From Azospirillum thermophilum (lineage in GTDB: Bacteria > Pseudomonadota > Alphaproteobacteria > Azospirillales > Azospirillaceae), in the NCBI RefSeq assembly GCF_003130795.1, contig NZ_CP029356.1, positions 655,001 to 719,000 on the forward strand: a DNA stretch of 64,000 nt. Reading direction: 5' to 3'. The notes under the pieces were generated by a model that was not told the origin of the DNA, made no database searches, and worked only from the letters and a program-made list of their open reading frames with translations. A program made the position numbers and the translations under genes. Below are positions 27,325 through 36,695 of this stretch, in pieces. The first letter of the stretch is position 1; the number at the start of each line of letters is the position of its first letter.

Positions 27325-28659
27325 TTACGACCACACATGCTGGCGGCGGTCGTCGATCCGCTTGGCCTTGTGGACGGCGCGGGGCAGGGTGCCGGGGGCG
27401 AGCAGGGCGACCTCCGCTCCGACGCCGGTGGCGGCCTTCAACTGGCGGCGCAGGCGGCTCCGCAGGTCGTGGACATCGCCGTTGAAGCCCTGGGTGTGCT
27501 CCACCTCGACCGTCAGGCGGTCCAGCCGCTCGACCCGCTCCAGCACCAGCCGGTATTCGCCGGTCAGCGCCGGGTCCTGGCGCACCACCGCCTCCACGTC
27601 GCCGGGAAACAGGTTGACGCCCTTGACGATCAGCATGTCGTCGAGCCGCCCATGCACCCCCTTGAGCCGCAGCGAGGTGCGGCCGCAGCGGCAGGGCTCC
27701 GTCGTCACCGACACCACGTCGCCGGTGCGGAAGCGGATGATCGGGCGGGCGCGCTTGCGCAGCGTGGTCAGCACCAGCTCGCCGCGTTCGCCCTCGGGTA
27801 CGGGCTCCAGGGTCTCGGGGTCGAGCACCTCGACCAGGATATGATCCTCGGCCCAGTGCAGCCCGTCCTTCTCCACGCACATGCCGGCGCAGGAGCCGAA
27901 GATGTCGGACAGGCCGTAATAGTCGTAGACCTCCGCCCCCCACAGCGCCTCGATCCGCTCCCGCGTCTCGGGGATGGAGCCGCCGGGCTCGCCCGCCACG
28001 AACAGGCGGCGGACGGCGAGGTCGCGGGCCGGGTCGACGCCCTCGCGCTGGGCGGTCTCGCCCAGGTGCCAGGCATAGGACGGCGTGGTCCACAGCGCGG
28101 TCGCCCGGAACTGTCCCAGCACCGCCAGCAGCCGTTCCGATGGCAACGTCCCGGCATGGATGCTGAGCGCCCCCAGCTTCTGCGCGCCCAGCACGCAGGG
28201 GCCGCCGACGAACAGCGAGAAGTTCAGCGCATGGGCGTAGCGGTCGGTCGGGCGCAGGCCGCTCGACCAGAACTGCCGCGCCTCATAGTCGATCCACTCC
28301 TCGAAGTCCTTCGCGGTGAAGGGCGAGGCGGTCGGCACCCCGGTCGATCCGCTGGAGGCGGAGATGTAGACGATCTCCCGTTCAGGCACGGCAACGAGGT
28401 CGCCGAAGGGCGGCACCGCGATCTGGCGGTCGCGGATGGTCGCCTTGTCCAGGAAGGGAAAGCGCCGCAGGTCGTCCAGCGTGCGCAAGTCCTCGGGCGA
28501 CACGCCCTGCGCGTCGAAGGCGGCGCGGTAGTAGGGCGAGCCGTCATAGGCGTGCCGGAGATGATCCTTCAGCAGATCAAGCTGCAGTTGCCGCCAGTCG
28601 GCGCGGCTCTGGGTCTCCAGCCCGGGGTGCCAGTAAGCGTCATGGTCCTGAACCGCCAC
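27325..28659 (-). CDS. PaaK-like (phenylacetate-CoA ligase family) adenylate-forming enzyme
   Basis: A 444-residue AMP-binding enzyme of the PaaK family: nucleotide loop YISASSGSTGVPTA, YGLSDIFGSCAG, RFRTGDVVSVTTEPCRCGR and LIVKGVNLFPGDVE. These enzymes activate aryl or alkyl acids as CoA thioesters. In an operon with a thiol dioxygenase, rhodanese and importer it probably activates the acid formed after, or before, sulfur removal. That substrate is unknown; phenylacetate itself is unlikely because no paa ring-oxidation genes are nearby. It begins 41 bp after the small membrane-protein gene. Confidence 0.85.
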   Translation of the reverse strand: MAVQDHDAYWHPGLETQSRADWRQLQLDLLKDHLRHAYDGSPYYRAAFDAQGVSPEDLRTLDDLRRFPFLDKATIRDRQIAVPPFGDLVAVPEREIVYISASSGSTGVPTASPFTAKDFEEWIDYEARQFWSSGLRPTDRYAHALNFSLFVGGPCVLGAQKLGALSIHAGTLPSERLLAVLGQFRATALWTTPSYAWHLGETAQREGVDPARDLAVRRLFVAGEPGGSIPETRERIEALWGAEVYDYYGLSDIFGSCAGMCVEKDGLHWAEDHILVEVLDPETLEPVPEGERGELVLTTLRKRARPIIRFRTGDVVSVTTEPCRCGRTSLRLKGVHGRLDDMLIVKGVNLFPGDVEAVVRQDPALTGEYRLVLERVERLDRLTVEVEHTQGFNGDVHDLRSRLRRQLKAATGVGAEVALLAPGTLPRAVHKAKRIDDRRQHVWS

Positions 28660-28700
28660 GGTTTCTGTTCCTTCGAGAATGAGGGCGGCCGGTGGCGCGG

Positions 28701-28895
28701 TCAGGCCAGCGCCGCCAGCGATACCAGGAGAAGGGCCGCGAAGATGCCGACGCCGAGGGGGAGGGGCCTGCGGCCCGCGGCAGCATCGGCCGGGGCCGCG
28801 GCCGTCCCGTCGGGCGGCAACAGCGGCAGCATCAGCGCGCCGGACGGACCGAGCGATGCCATGACCATGCGGTCGAAGTCATCCGAACCTTGCAT
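28701..28895 (-). CDS. Small protein with one C-terminal membrane helix (64 aa)
   Basis: A 64-residue protein starting at the ATG at 28895, with an AGGAGA ribosome-binding site 7 bp upstream. The first 30 residues are soluble (MQGSDDFDRMVMASLGPSG), then comes a Pro/Ala linker, and the last 20 residues form a hydrophobic helix (LGVGIFAALLLVSLAALA). I do not recognise the family. It heads the minus-strand operon of thiol-catabolism and transport genes and is followed by the PaaK-like ligase, so it may anchor or regulate a partner at the membrane. That is speculation. Confidence 0.6.
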   Translation of the reverse strand: MQGSDDFDRMVMASLGPSGALMLPLLPPDGTAAAPADAAAGRRPLPLGVGIFAALLLVSLAALA

Positions 28896-29210
28896 GTCTG
28901 TTCTCCTGGTGAGGGGAGGAGGCCGCGAGGCGCCGCCGGACAGCTCCGGCGCGAAAAACACTTAAAAGATGTTCAATTCTCTTATTTCCATATAGGAAAA
29001 TAGGAAATGACCGCGGCGTCAAGCGCCAGCTTTCGCGATAGCCAGTGTTTTTTGGGGCAGGAGCATCGCTGCAGGGACGAGCGTGCCGGACGATCCTGCC
29101 TATTTCACCAAGATTGATCGCTAAAAATTTAATCATAACACTATATTTACAGTAGGGAAAAAGCATGCCTATGCTCAAGCCGCTTTGTGATTGAGCAGGG
29201 GAGTCGAGGC
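28896..29210. other. A/T-rich divergent promoter region
   Basis: This 315-bp gap separates the minus-strand thiol operon from the plus-strand Liv-type operon and is clearly richer in A/T than its surroundings, especially at 28961-29010 and 29115-29165. It contains the 28985-28999 inverted repeat and two copies of a TAGG(G)AAA element (28994-28999 and about 29153-29160). No coding region is supported. Confidence 0.6.
28985..28999. promoter_or_regulatory. Inverted repeat in the divergent sulfur/Liv promoter region
   Basis: TTTCC-ATATA-GGAAA has 5-bp arms and a T-N11-A pattern, the same architecture as the repeat at 20924-20938. It lies about 90 bp upstream of the small membrane-protein gene in an A/T-rich region and is a candidate LysR-type operator. 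Confidence 0.4.
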
Positions 29211-30443
29211 ATGCCGTTCCATCCGTTCCGCAACCGTGCCGCCAGCCGTACCGCCCGGCCCGATCTGCACGGGCCGCGGCGTTTCGGTCCGTGGCGGGCG
29301 CTGGCTGGTGCCATGGCGCTGGCTTGCGCCGTGATGGCCGGAACCGGTCCGGCGCTGGCCGGGGCGTCCGGCGAGCCGCTGTGGATCGGTGTCAGCGGGC
29401 CGCTGACCGGCCCCAGCGCCCAGTATGGCGCGCAGTGGAAGAAGGGCTTCGACCTTGCGCTCGACCAGATCAACGGTAGCGGAGGTGTGAAAGGCCGTCC
29501 CCTGCGCTACGTGTTCGAGGACAGCCAGAACGACCCGCGCCAGTCCATCGCCATTGCGCAGAAGTTCGTTTCCGATCCGAAGATTGTGATCGAGCTGGGC
29601 GACTTCTCCAGCCCGGCCTCCATGGCCGCCTCGCCGATCTATCAGCGGGCAGGGCTGGTGCAGTTCGGCTTCACCAACTCCCATCCCGATTTCACGAAGG
29701 GCGGCGATTTCATCTGGAGCAACTCCATCAGTCAGGCGGAGGAGCAGCCGAACGTCGCCGATTTCGCGGTGACCTCGCTGAAGCTGAAGCGGCTGGCGGT
29801 GCTGCACCTCAACACCGACTGGGGCCGCACCAGCAAGGACCTGTTCGTCAAGGCGGCGAGGGAGCGCGGCGCCGAGGTGGTCGCCACCGAAGGCTATCTG
29901 CCGGAGGAAAAGGACTTCCGCTCCACCCTGGTGCGGGTGCGCGAGGCCAATCCCGACGGCATCATCCTGATTTCCTACTATGCCGACGGGGCGGCAATCG
30001 CCCGGCAATTGAAGCCGGTGGGACTGACCCAGCCCGTCGTCGCAGTGGGATCGGTCTATTCGCCGAAGTTCCTGGAGCTGGGCGGCGAGGCAGTCAACGG
30101 CATCCATACCCGCGCCAATTTCTTCCCCGCCGAACCGCGGCCGGAGGTGCAGGGCTTCGTCGCCGCCTACCGCGCCAGATACAACGAGGAGCCGGACGCC
30201 TTCGCCGCCTACGCCTATGACGCGGTTCTGGTGGCGCACAAGGTGATCGAGGCCGGCGGGACCGACCGCACCGCGATCCGCGACGCCTTCGCCCGCGTCA
30301 AGGACATCCCCAGCGTCATCTTCGGCAAGGCGACCTTCGATCCCGCAACCCGCCGGGTGTCCGGCGTGCGCAACGTCAAGCTGGTGGTCAAGGACGGCGC
30401 CTTCGCCCTGTGGGACGGCAGCCTTCCGGCCGTCAGCAACTGA
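29211..30443 (+). CDS. Liv-type ABC transporter substrate-binding protein (first of a tandem pair)
   Basis: A 410-residue periplasmic protein with a long signal peptide (hydrophobic core GAMALACAVMAGTGPALAGA). The mature part is a LivJ/K-type receptor: [39 protein letters not shown] and [14 protein letters not shown]. It begins a plus-strand operon with a second, very similar receptor and a full Liv-type transporter. Ligands of this family include amino acids, amides and aromatic acids; the sulfur context hints at a sulfur-containing acid. Start chosen at the ATG at 29211, which has a GAGG ribosome-binding site. Confidence 0.9.
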   Translation: MPFHPFRNRAASRTARPDLHGPRRFGPWRALAGAMALACAVMAGTGPALAGASGEPLWIGVSGPLTGPSAQYGAQWKKGFDLALDQINGSGGVKGRPLRYVFEDSQNDPRQSIAIAQKFVSDPKIVIELGDFSSPASMAASPIYQRAGLVQFGFTNSHPDFTKGGDFIWSNSISQAEEQPNVADFAVTSLKLKRLAVLHLNTDWGRTSKDLFVKAARERGAEVVATEGYLPEEKDFRSTLVRVREANPDGIILISYYADGAAIARQLKPVGLTQPVVAVGSVYSPKFLELGGEAVNGIHTRANFFPAEPRPEVQGFVAAYRARYNEEPDAFAAYAYDAVLVAHKVIEAGGTDRTAIRDAFARVKDIPSVIFGKATFDPATRRVSGVRNVKLVVKDGAFALWDGSLPAVSN

Positions 30444-30490
30444 TCCGCATTCCAGAGTCCGCCCGAATTCCAGAGCTTGAAAGCCATCCC

Positions 30491-31678
30491 ATGCTTGCAC
30501 TGCTTGTCCGTTCCGCCGCACTCGTCACCGGCACTCTTGCCCTCCTGTCGGCGCTCGGCGTCGCCCAGCCGGCTTTCTCGCAGGGACAGCCCGCCGATCC
30601 GGCGAAGGAGCCCGTCGTCCTCGGCGTCAGCGGGCCGCTGACCGGACCCTATGCCCAGTATGGCGCGCAGTGGCAGCGCGGCTTCGATCTGGCGCTGGAG
30701 GAGGTCAATGCCGCCGGCGGCATCCAGGGACGCCCGCTGCGCATCCAGTTCGAGGACAGCCAGAGCGATCCCAAGCAGACCGTCGCCATCGCCCGCAAGT
30801 TCGTTGCCGACAGCCGCATCGTCGCCGAACTGGGCGACTTCACCAGCGCGGCCTCCATGGCGGCCTCGCCGATCTACCAGACTGGCGGGCTGGTGCAGTT
30901 CGGCTTCACCAACTCCCACCCCGACTTCACCAGGGGCGGCGACTTCATCTGGAGCAACGCGCTCAATCAGGCAGAGGAGATGCCGGTCCTGGCCGATTAC
31001 GCGGTGACGGCGCTGGGGCTGAAGCGCGTCGCCCTGCTGTTCATCAACAACGACTGGGGCCGCACCAGCAAGGATCTGTTCGCCAAGGCGGCGAAGGAGA
31101 GTGGGGCCGAGGTGGTCGGCGCCGAAGGCTATCTGGCCGACGAGAAGGATTTCCGCTCCGCCCTGGTGCGCGTGCGCGACACCCGGCCGGACGGCATCGT
31201 CCTGGTCTCCTACTATGCCGACGGCGCCCAGATCGCTCGCCAGCTCCGCGAGGCCGGGCTGACCCAGCCGGTGGTGGCCGCCGGATCGGTCTACTCGCCG
31301 AAGTTCCTGGAGCTCGGCGGCGCGGCGGTGGAGGGCGTCCATACCACGACCCCCTTCTTCCCCGGCGACCCGCGCCCGGTCGTGCAGACCTTCGTGAAGG
31401 CCTATACCGCCAGGTACGGCGTCGAGCCCGACGCCTATTCCAGCCGCGCCTATGACGCGCTGCTGCTGCTGGCGACCGTGATCCGCCAGAGCGGCACCGA
31501 CCGCAAGGCCCTGCGCGACGGGCTCGCCACCGTCAAGGATGCGCCGAGCGTCGTCTACGGCACCGTCCGCTTCGACCCGCAGACCCGCCGCGTCGACAAG
31601 CCGCTGAACACCCGCCTCGTCGTGAGGAACGGTGCCTTCGCCCTGTGGGAGCCGGCCGCCGTAAAGGCCGCGAACTGA
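30491..31678 (+). CDS. Liv-type ABC transporter substrate-binding protein (second of a tandem pair)
   Basis: A 395-residue paralogue of the preceding gene; long stretches are identical or nearly so ([44 protein letters not shown]). The signal peptide differs ([20 protein letters not shown]). The pair arose by gene duplication and probably gives the single downstream transporter two ligand specificities. The start at 30491 lies 47 bp after the first gene. Confidence 0.9.
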   Translation: MLALLVRSAALVTGTLALLSALGVAQPAFSQGQPADPAKEPVVLGVSGPLTGPYAQYGAQWQRGFDLALEEVNAAGGIQGRPLRIQFEDSQSDPKQTVAIARKFVADSRIVAELGDFTSAASMAASPIYQTGGLVQFGFTNSHPDFTRGGDFIWSNALNQAEEMPVLADYAVTALGLKRVALLFINNDWGRTSKDLFAKAAKESGAEVVGAEGYLADEKDFRSALVRVRDTRPDGIVLVSYYADGAQIARQLREAGLTQPVVAAGSVYSPKFLELGGAAVEGVHTTTPFFPGDPRPVVQTFVKAYTARYGVEPDAYSSRAYDALLLLATVIRQSGTDRKALRDGLATVKDAPSVVYGTVRFDPQTRRVDKPLNTRLVVRNGAFALWEPAAVKAAN

Positions 31679-31718
31679 CCGGCGGCGTCCCATCATTTCA
31701 GCGGAAGGATCGACCATC

Positions 31719-33557
31719 GTGCTTCCCACCACCCTCGGCCCGTGGCTCGACTACACGATCAACGGGCTGGTCATCGGCAACATCTATGCCCTGCTGGCGG
31801 TCGGGCTGGCGCTGATCTTCGGCGTCTCGCACCTGATCAACTTCGCCCATGGGTCGGTCTACATGGTCGGCGCCTATATCGGCTGGCTGTGCGTGACCAA
31901 GCTGAACCTGCCGCTGCCCGTCACCTTCCTGGCGGTGGCCGCCGGCTGCGGCCTGCTGGGCGCGGTGATCGAGCGGGTGGGCCTGCGCCCGCTGCGCGAT
32001 GCGCCGCGGATCGCCCCGCTGCTCGCCACCATCGGCCTGTCGGTGGTGCTGGATCAGGCGGCGCAGCTGCTGTTCAGTCCCGATCCCCGCGCCCTGCCGA
32101 CCCAGCTTCCGAGCTGGCGCATCGCCATCGGCGGCGGCAGCATCGGCGCGCTCGACCTGCTGATCGCCGGTGTCGGCATGGGCAGTGCGGCACTGCTCTA
32201 CGGCTTCCTGCGCTTCACCAAGCTCGGCTGGGCGGTGCGGGCGACGGCGCTCGACCGCGATGCCGCGCAGCAGTGCGGCGTCGACGTCGACAAGGTCAAC
32301 CGCACGGTCTTCGCCATCGCCTCGGCGCTGGGCGGCGTCAGCGGCCTGCTGGTCGGCATGTACTACAACACCATCGACCCCAACATGGGCTTCCAGGCCG
32401 GCCTGAAGGGCATCGTCGCCCAGTTGATCGGCGGCGTCGGCAACGTGCCGGGGGCCATCGCCGGCAGCCTGCTGCTGGGGGTGATCGAGAGCTACGGCAT
32501 CGCGCTGTTCGGCACCAGCTACCGCAACCTGTTCGCCTTCGTGGCACTGATCCTGATCCTGGTGCTGCGGCCGAACGGCCTGTTCGCGCGGACCCGCCGC
32601 CTGCCGCCGGAGCCGCTGACCGGCACCTTCATCGCTCCCAGCCGGCCGCTCGTGCTGCCGCGTTGGGCGGTGTGGGGGCTGGCCGCCGTGGCGCTGGCCC
32701 TGCCGCTGGCGGTGCAGCAGCCCTACCTGCTGCAGACGCTCGGCAACGCCTGGCTCTATGCCCTGCTGGCGCTCAGCCTGACGCTGGTCGCCGGCACGGT
32801 CGGGCAGGTGTCGCTCGGCCATGCCGGGCTGCTCGCCATCGGCGCCTATGCCTCCTCGCTGCTGGCGCTGGATGCCGGGGTGCCGGTGCTCCTGGCGGTG
32901 CCGCTGGCCGGGCTGGTGGCGGCGGCGCTGGGCACCGCACTGGTCTATCCGGCCTTCCGGCTGCGCGGCCATTACGTCTCCATCGCCACCCTGGCGGTGG
33001 GGGAGATCGTCACGCTGGTCATCCTGAACTGGGAGAGCCTGACCCGCGGCCCGATCGGCGTCACCGGCATCCCGCCGCTGGCGGTTGCGGGCAAGCCGCT
33101 GGTCAGCGGCCAGTGGGTCTATTGGGTGCCGCTGGTCATCCTGCTGGCCTTCGCCGCGCTGCAATCCCGCCTGCTGGGCTCGCATCTCGGCCGCACCTTG
33201 CGGGCGATCCGCGAGGATGACGTGGCCGCGCGCTCCTATGGCATCGACCTCAACCGCTACAAGGGATTGGCCTTCGCGGTGGCGGGCTTCGTCGCCGGGG
33301 TGGGCGGGGCGCTGATGGCGCACTTCTACTCCTACATCAACCACGAGACCTTTCCGGCCCCGGTGTCGATGCTGGCGCTGACCATGGTCATCCTCGGCGG
33401 GCTGGGCAATGTCGCCGGTGCGGTGCTGGGGGCGGCGGTGCTGGTCGGGCTGCCCGAGCTGTTCCGCGCCGCGGCCGAGTACCGCATGCTGATCTACGGC
33501 GTCGTCCTGCTGCTGCTGATCCGCTTCCGCCCGCAGGGCCTTCTGGGAACGGTGTGA
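31719..33557 (+). CDS. Fused LivH-LivM ABC transporter permease
   Basis: A 612-residue protein starting at a GTG with a GGAAGG ribosome-binding site. Residues 1-290 are LivH-like ([40 protein letters not shown]) and residues 310-612 are LivM-like ([40 protein letters not shown]). Normally these are two separate genes; here one polypeptide supplies both halves of the membrane pore. Around 16 membrane segments are visible. Confidence 0.93.
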   Translation: MLPTTLGPWLDYTINGLVIGNIYALLAVGLALIFGVSHLINFAHGSVYMVGAYIGWLCVTKLNLPLPVTFLAVAAGCGLLGAVIERVGLRPLRDAPRIAPLLATIGLSVVLDQAAQLLFSPDPRALPTQLPSWRIAIGGGSIGALDLLIAGVGMGSAALLYGFLRFTKLGWAVRATALDRDAAQQCGVDVDKVNRTVFAIASALGGVSGLLVGMYYNTIDPNMGFQAGLKGIVAQLIGGVGNVPGAIAGSLLLGVIESYGIALFGTSYRNLFAFVALILILVLRPNGLFARTRRLPPEPLTGTFIAPSRPLVLPRWAVWGLAAVALALPLAVQQPYLLQTLGNAWLYALLALSLTLVAGTVGQVSLGHAGLLAIGAYASSLLALDAGVPVLLAVPLAGLVAAALGTALVYPAFRLRGHYVSIATLAVGEIVTLVILNWESLTRGPIGVTGIPPLAVAGKPLVSGQWVYWVPLVILLAFAALQSRLLGSHLGRTLRAIREDDVAARSYGIDLNRYKGLAFAVAGFVAGVGGALMAHFYSYINHETFPAPVSMLALTMVILGGLGNVAGAVLGAAVLVGLPELFRAAAEYRMLIYGVVLLLLIRFRPQGLLGTV

Positions 33558-33564
33558 GGACGCC

Positions 33565-34464
33565 ATGGCGAACCAATCCAAAAAGCCACTTCTCGAGATC
33601 TCCGGCCTGACCCGCCGCTTCGGCGGCCTGACCGCGGTCAACGGCCTGTCCCTGGCGGTGGGGGAGGGGGAGCTGGTCAGCGTCATCGGCCCGAACGGTG
33701 CCGGCAAGACCACCCTGTTCAACCTGATCGCCGGACTCGATACGCCCGACGCCGGTTCGGTCGCCTTCGACGGACGGGACGTCACGGGCTTCACGGCCGA
33801 ACGGCTGGCCGGGCTGGGGCTGGCCCGCACCTTCCAGCATGGCCGGGTGTTCGGCAATCTCAGCGTGCTCGACAATGTTCTGGTCGGCGCCCACACCCGG
33901 CTGCGGGCGGTGCGGCCCGGCGGTCCCCTGGGCGTTCCGGTGCTGGGTCCGCTGGTCGAGCTGGCGCTCGCCCTGATCCGTCCGGCGTCCGTCCGGGCGG
34001 AGGAGGAGCGGCTGCGCGCCGAGGCGGCGGAGATCGTCGCGCTGTTCGGCGAGCGGCTGACCCCGCGCCTCGACAAGCCGGCGCACAGCCTGTCCTACGC
34101 CAACCGCCGGCGGGTGGAGATCGCCCGCGCGCTCGCCCTGCATCCGCGCCTGCTGCTGCTCGACGAGCCGACCGCCGGCATGAACCCGACCGAGACGGCG
34201 GAGATGCTGGAGATCATCCGCGGACTGAAGGCGCGCGGCCTGACCATCCTGCTGATCGAGCACAAGCTGGATCTGGTCATGCAGCTCTCCGACCGGGTGG
34301 TGGTGATGGACCACGGCGCCCGCATCGCCGAAGGGCTGCCCGCCGCCGTCGCCCGGGATCCCGCGGTGATCGAGGCCTATCTCGGCCACAAGGCGGTCGG
34401 GGCGGCCAACCAGGACGAGGCGGGATACGGGGAAGCCGGCGCCGTCATCCGGGCGGTACAGTAG
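33565..34464 (+). CDS. LivG-type ABC transporter ATP-binding protein
   Basis: A 299-residue ATPase with Walker A GPNGAGKTT, Walker B LLLLDEPTAGMNP, and the LivG-specific insertion between Q-loop and signature (FQHGRVFGNLSVLDNVLVGA). The signature motif is atypical: the LSGG position reads HSLSYANRRRVEIARAL, a variant found in several LivG proteins. It begins 7 bp after the permease. Confidence 0.93.
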   Translation: MANQSKKPLLEISGLTRRFGGLTAVNGLSLAVGEGELVSVIGPNGAGKTTLFNLIAGLDTPDAGSVAFDGRDVTGFTAERLAGLGLARTFQHGRVFGNLSVLDNVLVGAHTRLRAVRPGGPLGVPVLGPLVELALALIRPASVRAEEERLRAEAAEIVALFGERLTPRLDKPAHSLSYANRRRVEIARALALHPRLLLLDEPTAGMNPTETAEMLEIIRGLKARGLTILLIEHKLDLVMQLSDRVVVMDHGARIAEGLPAAVARDPAVIEAYLGHKAVGAANQDEAGYGEAGAVIRAVQ

Positions 34465-34479
34465 GGGAGGACCGGAGGA

Positions 34480-35241
34480 ATGACCGACGTCTTGCTGCGG
34501 CTCGACCGCGTGAACAGCTTCTACGGACCGGTGCAGGTCCATTTCGACCTGTCGCTGGAGGTGCCGCGCGGGCAGGTCGTCTGCCTGCTGGGCGGCAACG
34601 CCAGCGGCAAATCCACCGCGATGAAGGTGATCCTGGGGCTGCTGAAGCCACGCTCCGGGCAGGTGATCTTCGACGGACAGCCGCTGACCGGCCTGACGAC
34701 GCCGCAGATCGTGCGGCGCGGCATCGGGTCGGTGCCTGAATCCCGGCGCCTGTTCGGCACCATGACCGTGCGGGAGAATGTCCTGATGGGCGCCTACACC
34801 CGCGACGACGCGCACGCGGTGGCGGAGGATTACGAGCGTATCCTCGACCTCTTCCCCAAGCTGCGCGAACGCCATGCCCAGCAGGCCGGCACCCTGTCGG
34901 GCGGCGAGCAGCAGATGGTGGCGATGGCCCGCGCCCTGATGGGCCGCCCGCGCCTGATCGTGATGGACGAGCCGACCATGGGCCTGTCGCCGCTGCATGT
35001 CGACCGGGTGCTGGAGATGATCCGGACCATCAACCGGCAGGGCGTCAGCGTCTTCATGGTGGAGCAGAACGCCAGCCTCGCCCTGCAGATCGCCCACCGC
35101 GGCTATGTGCTGCAGACCGGCCGCATCGTGCTGTCCGGCCCGGCCGCCGACCTCGCCCGCGACCCGCAGATCCGAGACGCCTATCTGGGCGGCGCGCAGG
35201 CGGCCCGACGCCGCAACTCCGACAGGACCCTCCTTCAATGA
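34480..35241 (+). CDS. LivF-type ABC transporter ATP-binding protein
   Basis: A 253-residue ATPase with signature LSGGEQQMVAMARALMGRP and Walker B LIVMDEPTMGLSP. The Walker A motif is GGNASGKST instead of the usual GxNGAGK(T/S), a substitution that keeps the essential GK(S/T). A GGAGG ribosome-binding site precedes the start, and the stop overlaps the next ATG. It pairs with LivG to drive the fused permease. Confidence 0.92.
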   Translation: MTDVLLRLDRVNSFYGPVQVHFDLSLEVPRGQVVCLLGGNASGKSTAMKVILGLLKPRSGQVIFDGQPLTGLTTPQIVRRGIGSVPESRRLFGTMTVRENVLMGAYTRDDAHAVAEDYERILDLFPKLRERHAQQAGTLSGGEQQMVAMARALMGRPRLIVMDEPTMGLSPLHVDRVLEMIRTINRQGVSVFMVEQNASLALQIAHRGYVLQTGRIVLSGPAADLARDPQIRDAYLGGAQAARRRNSDRTLLQ

Positions 35242-36695
35242 CCACGGATACCCCCGACGTGCCCGCGACCGATCCCGGCCCCCGCTCGCTGGAGGAGCTG
35301 GAAGCCCGGCTCGCCCGCGATCTCGACCTTCTCACCCTGCCGCCGGCCGACTGGGTGCCGCCGCGCGACGGCATGCTCGACGTCGCCATCGTCGGGGCGG
35401 GCATGGCCGGGCTGACCGCCGCCTTCGCCCTGCGCAAGGTCGGCATCTCCAACATCCGGCTGTTCGACCGCGCGCCGGCCGGCCGCGAGGGTCCCTGGGC
35501 GACCTATGCCCGGATGGAGACGCTGCGCTCGCCCAAGACGCTGACCGGCCCGGCGCTTGGCTTCGCCAACCTGACCTTCCGCGCCTGGTACGAGGCGCAG
35601 TTCGGCCGGACCGCCTGGGACGCGCTGCACCGCATTCCGCGCCTGCAATGGCTCGATTACCTGACCTGGTACCGGCGCGTCACCAACCCGCCGGTGCTCA
35701 ACGACACCGCCCTGACCTCCCTTTCCGGCGACGGCGACGGGGTGGCCCTCCGGTTTGCCGGACCGGAGGGGCTGCAGCGGGTGCGGGCGCGCCGGGTGAT
35801 CCTGGCCAACGGGCGCGACGGGCTGGGCGGAGCCTACATCCCGCCCCTCTGGCGGGGGATCGACAAGCGCTTCTGGGCCCACGCGCACGAGCCGGTGGAC
35901 TTCGCCCGGCTGGCGGGCAGGACGGTCGCCGTGCTCGGCGCCGGGGCCGGCGCGGTGGACAATGCGGCGGAGGCGCTGGAGGCCGGGGCGGCCAGGGTCT
36001 ACATGCTGGTGCGCCGGCCGAAGCTGCCGCGCATCAACAAGGGGCTGGGCGCCGGCCATCCCGGCATGGTGCTCGGCTTCCACAGCCTGTCGGACGAGCG
36101 GCGCTGGGCCTACAACCAGTATATCGCCGACACCGGCGTGCCGGCGCCGCACAACTCCATGCTGCGCTGCTCGCGCCATCCCAACTTCGCGCTCCTCACC
36201 GACTGCGCCGTCGAAGCGGCGGAGGCCGAGGGGGAGGACGGCCGGCTGTCGCTGCGCACCAGCCGCGGCGCCGTGACGGTCGATTACGTCATCCTCGCCA
36301 CCGGCTTCGCCGTCGACTGGGCGCAGCGTCCGGAGCTGGCGGAGATCGCCCGCCACGCCCTGCTGTGGCGCGACCGCTATGTCCTGCCCGGCAAGGAGGG
36401 CAGCGACTTCGCCCTGCACCCCTATCTCGGACCCGATTTCGAATTCCTGGAGCGCACGCCGGGCGAGGCGCCCTGGCTCAGCCGCATCCATGCCTTCAAC
36501 TACGCCGCGGTGCTGAGCCACGGCAAGGTGACCGGCGACATCCCCGGAATCAGCGCCGGGGCGGAGCGTCTGGCCGACAGCATCACGGCGGCGCTCTTCA
36601 CCGAGGATTACGACCATCACTGGCAGCGGCTGCTCGATTTCGAGACGCCGGAACTGCTGGGCGACGAATGGACCGAAGCGGAGGATTTCCGATGA
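35238..36695 (+). CDS. FAD-dependent oxidoreductase (flavoprotein monooxygenase type)
   Basis: A 485-residue flavoprotein with an FAD-binding motif near residue 50 (VAIVGAGMAGLTAAFALRK) and an NAD(P)-binding motif in the middle (VAVLGAGAGAVDNAAEAL). A conserved ILATGFAVDW segment lies after the second dinucleotide fold. This layout matches class B-type flavin monooxygenases and related N- or S-oxygenases. It is translationally coupled to livF (ATGA overlap) and to the next gene, so it probably oxidises the compound imported by this transporter. Confidence 0.85.
   Translation: MTTDTPDVPATDPGPRSLEELEARLARDLDLLTLPPADWVPPRDGMLDVAIVGAGMAGLTAAFALRKVGISNIRLFDRAPAGREGPWATYARMETLRSPKTLTGPALGFANLTFRAWYEAQFGRTAWDALHRIPRLQWLDYLTWYRRVTNPPVLNDTALTSLSGDGDGVALRFAGPEGLQRVRARRVILANGRDGLGGAYIPPLWRGIDKRFWAHAHEPVDFARLAGRTVAVLGAGAGAVDNAAEALEAGAARVYMLVRRPKLPRINKGLGAGHPGMVLGFHSLSDERRWAYNQYIADTGVPAPHNSMLRCSRHPNFALLTDCAVEAAEAEGEDGRLSLRTSRGAVTVDYVILATGFAVDWAQRPELAEIARHALLWRDRYVLPGKEGSDFALHPYLGPDFEFLERTPGEAPWLSRIHAFNYAAVLSHGKVTGDIPGISAGAERLADSITAALFTEDYDHHWQRLLDFETPELLGDEWTEAEDFR

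Noticed and set aside
27191..28093. A 300-residue minus-strand frame next to the PaaK-like gene
   Set aside because: It overlaps the PaaK-like gene in another frame and has no recognisable domain; its short 3' tail in the 27191-27324 gap has no ribosome-binding site.
29100..29210. A sigma-54 promoter for the Liv-type operon, as in some sulfone-use genes
   Set aside because: No GG-N10-GC pair with the expected TGGCAC/TTGC context was found.
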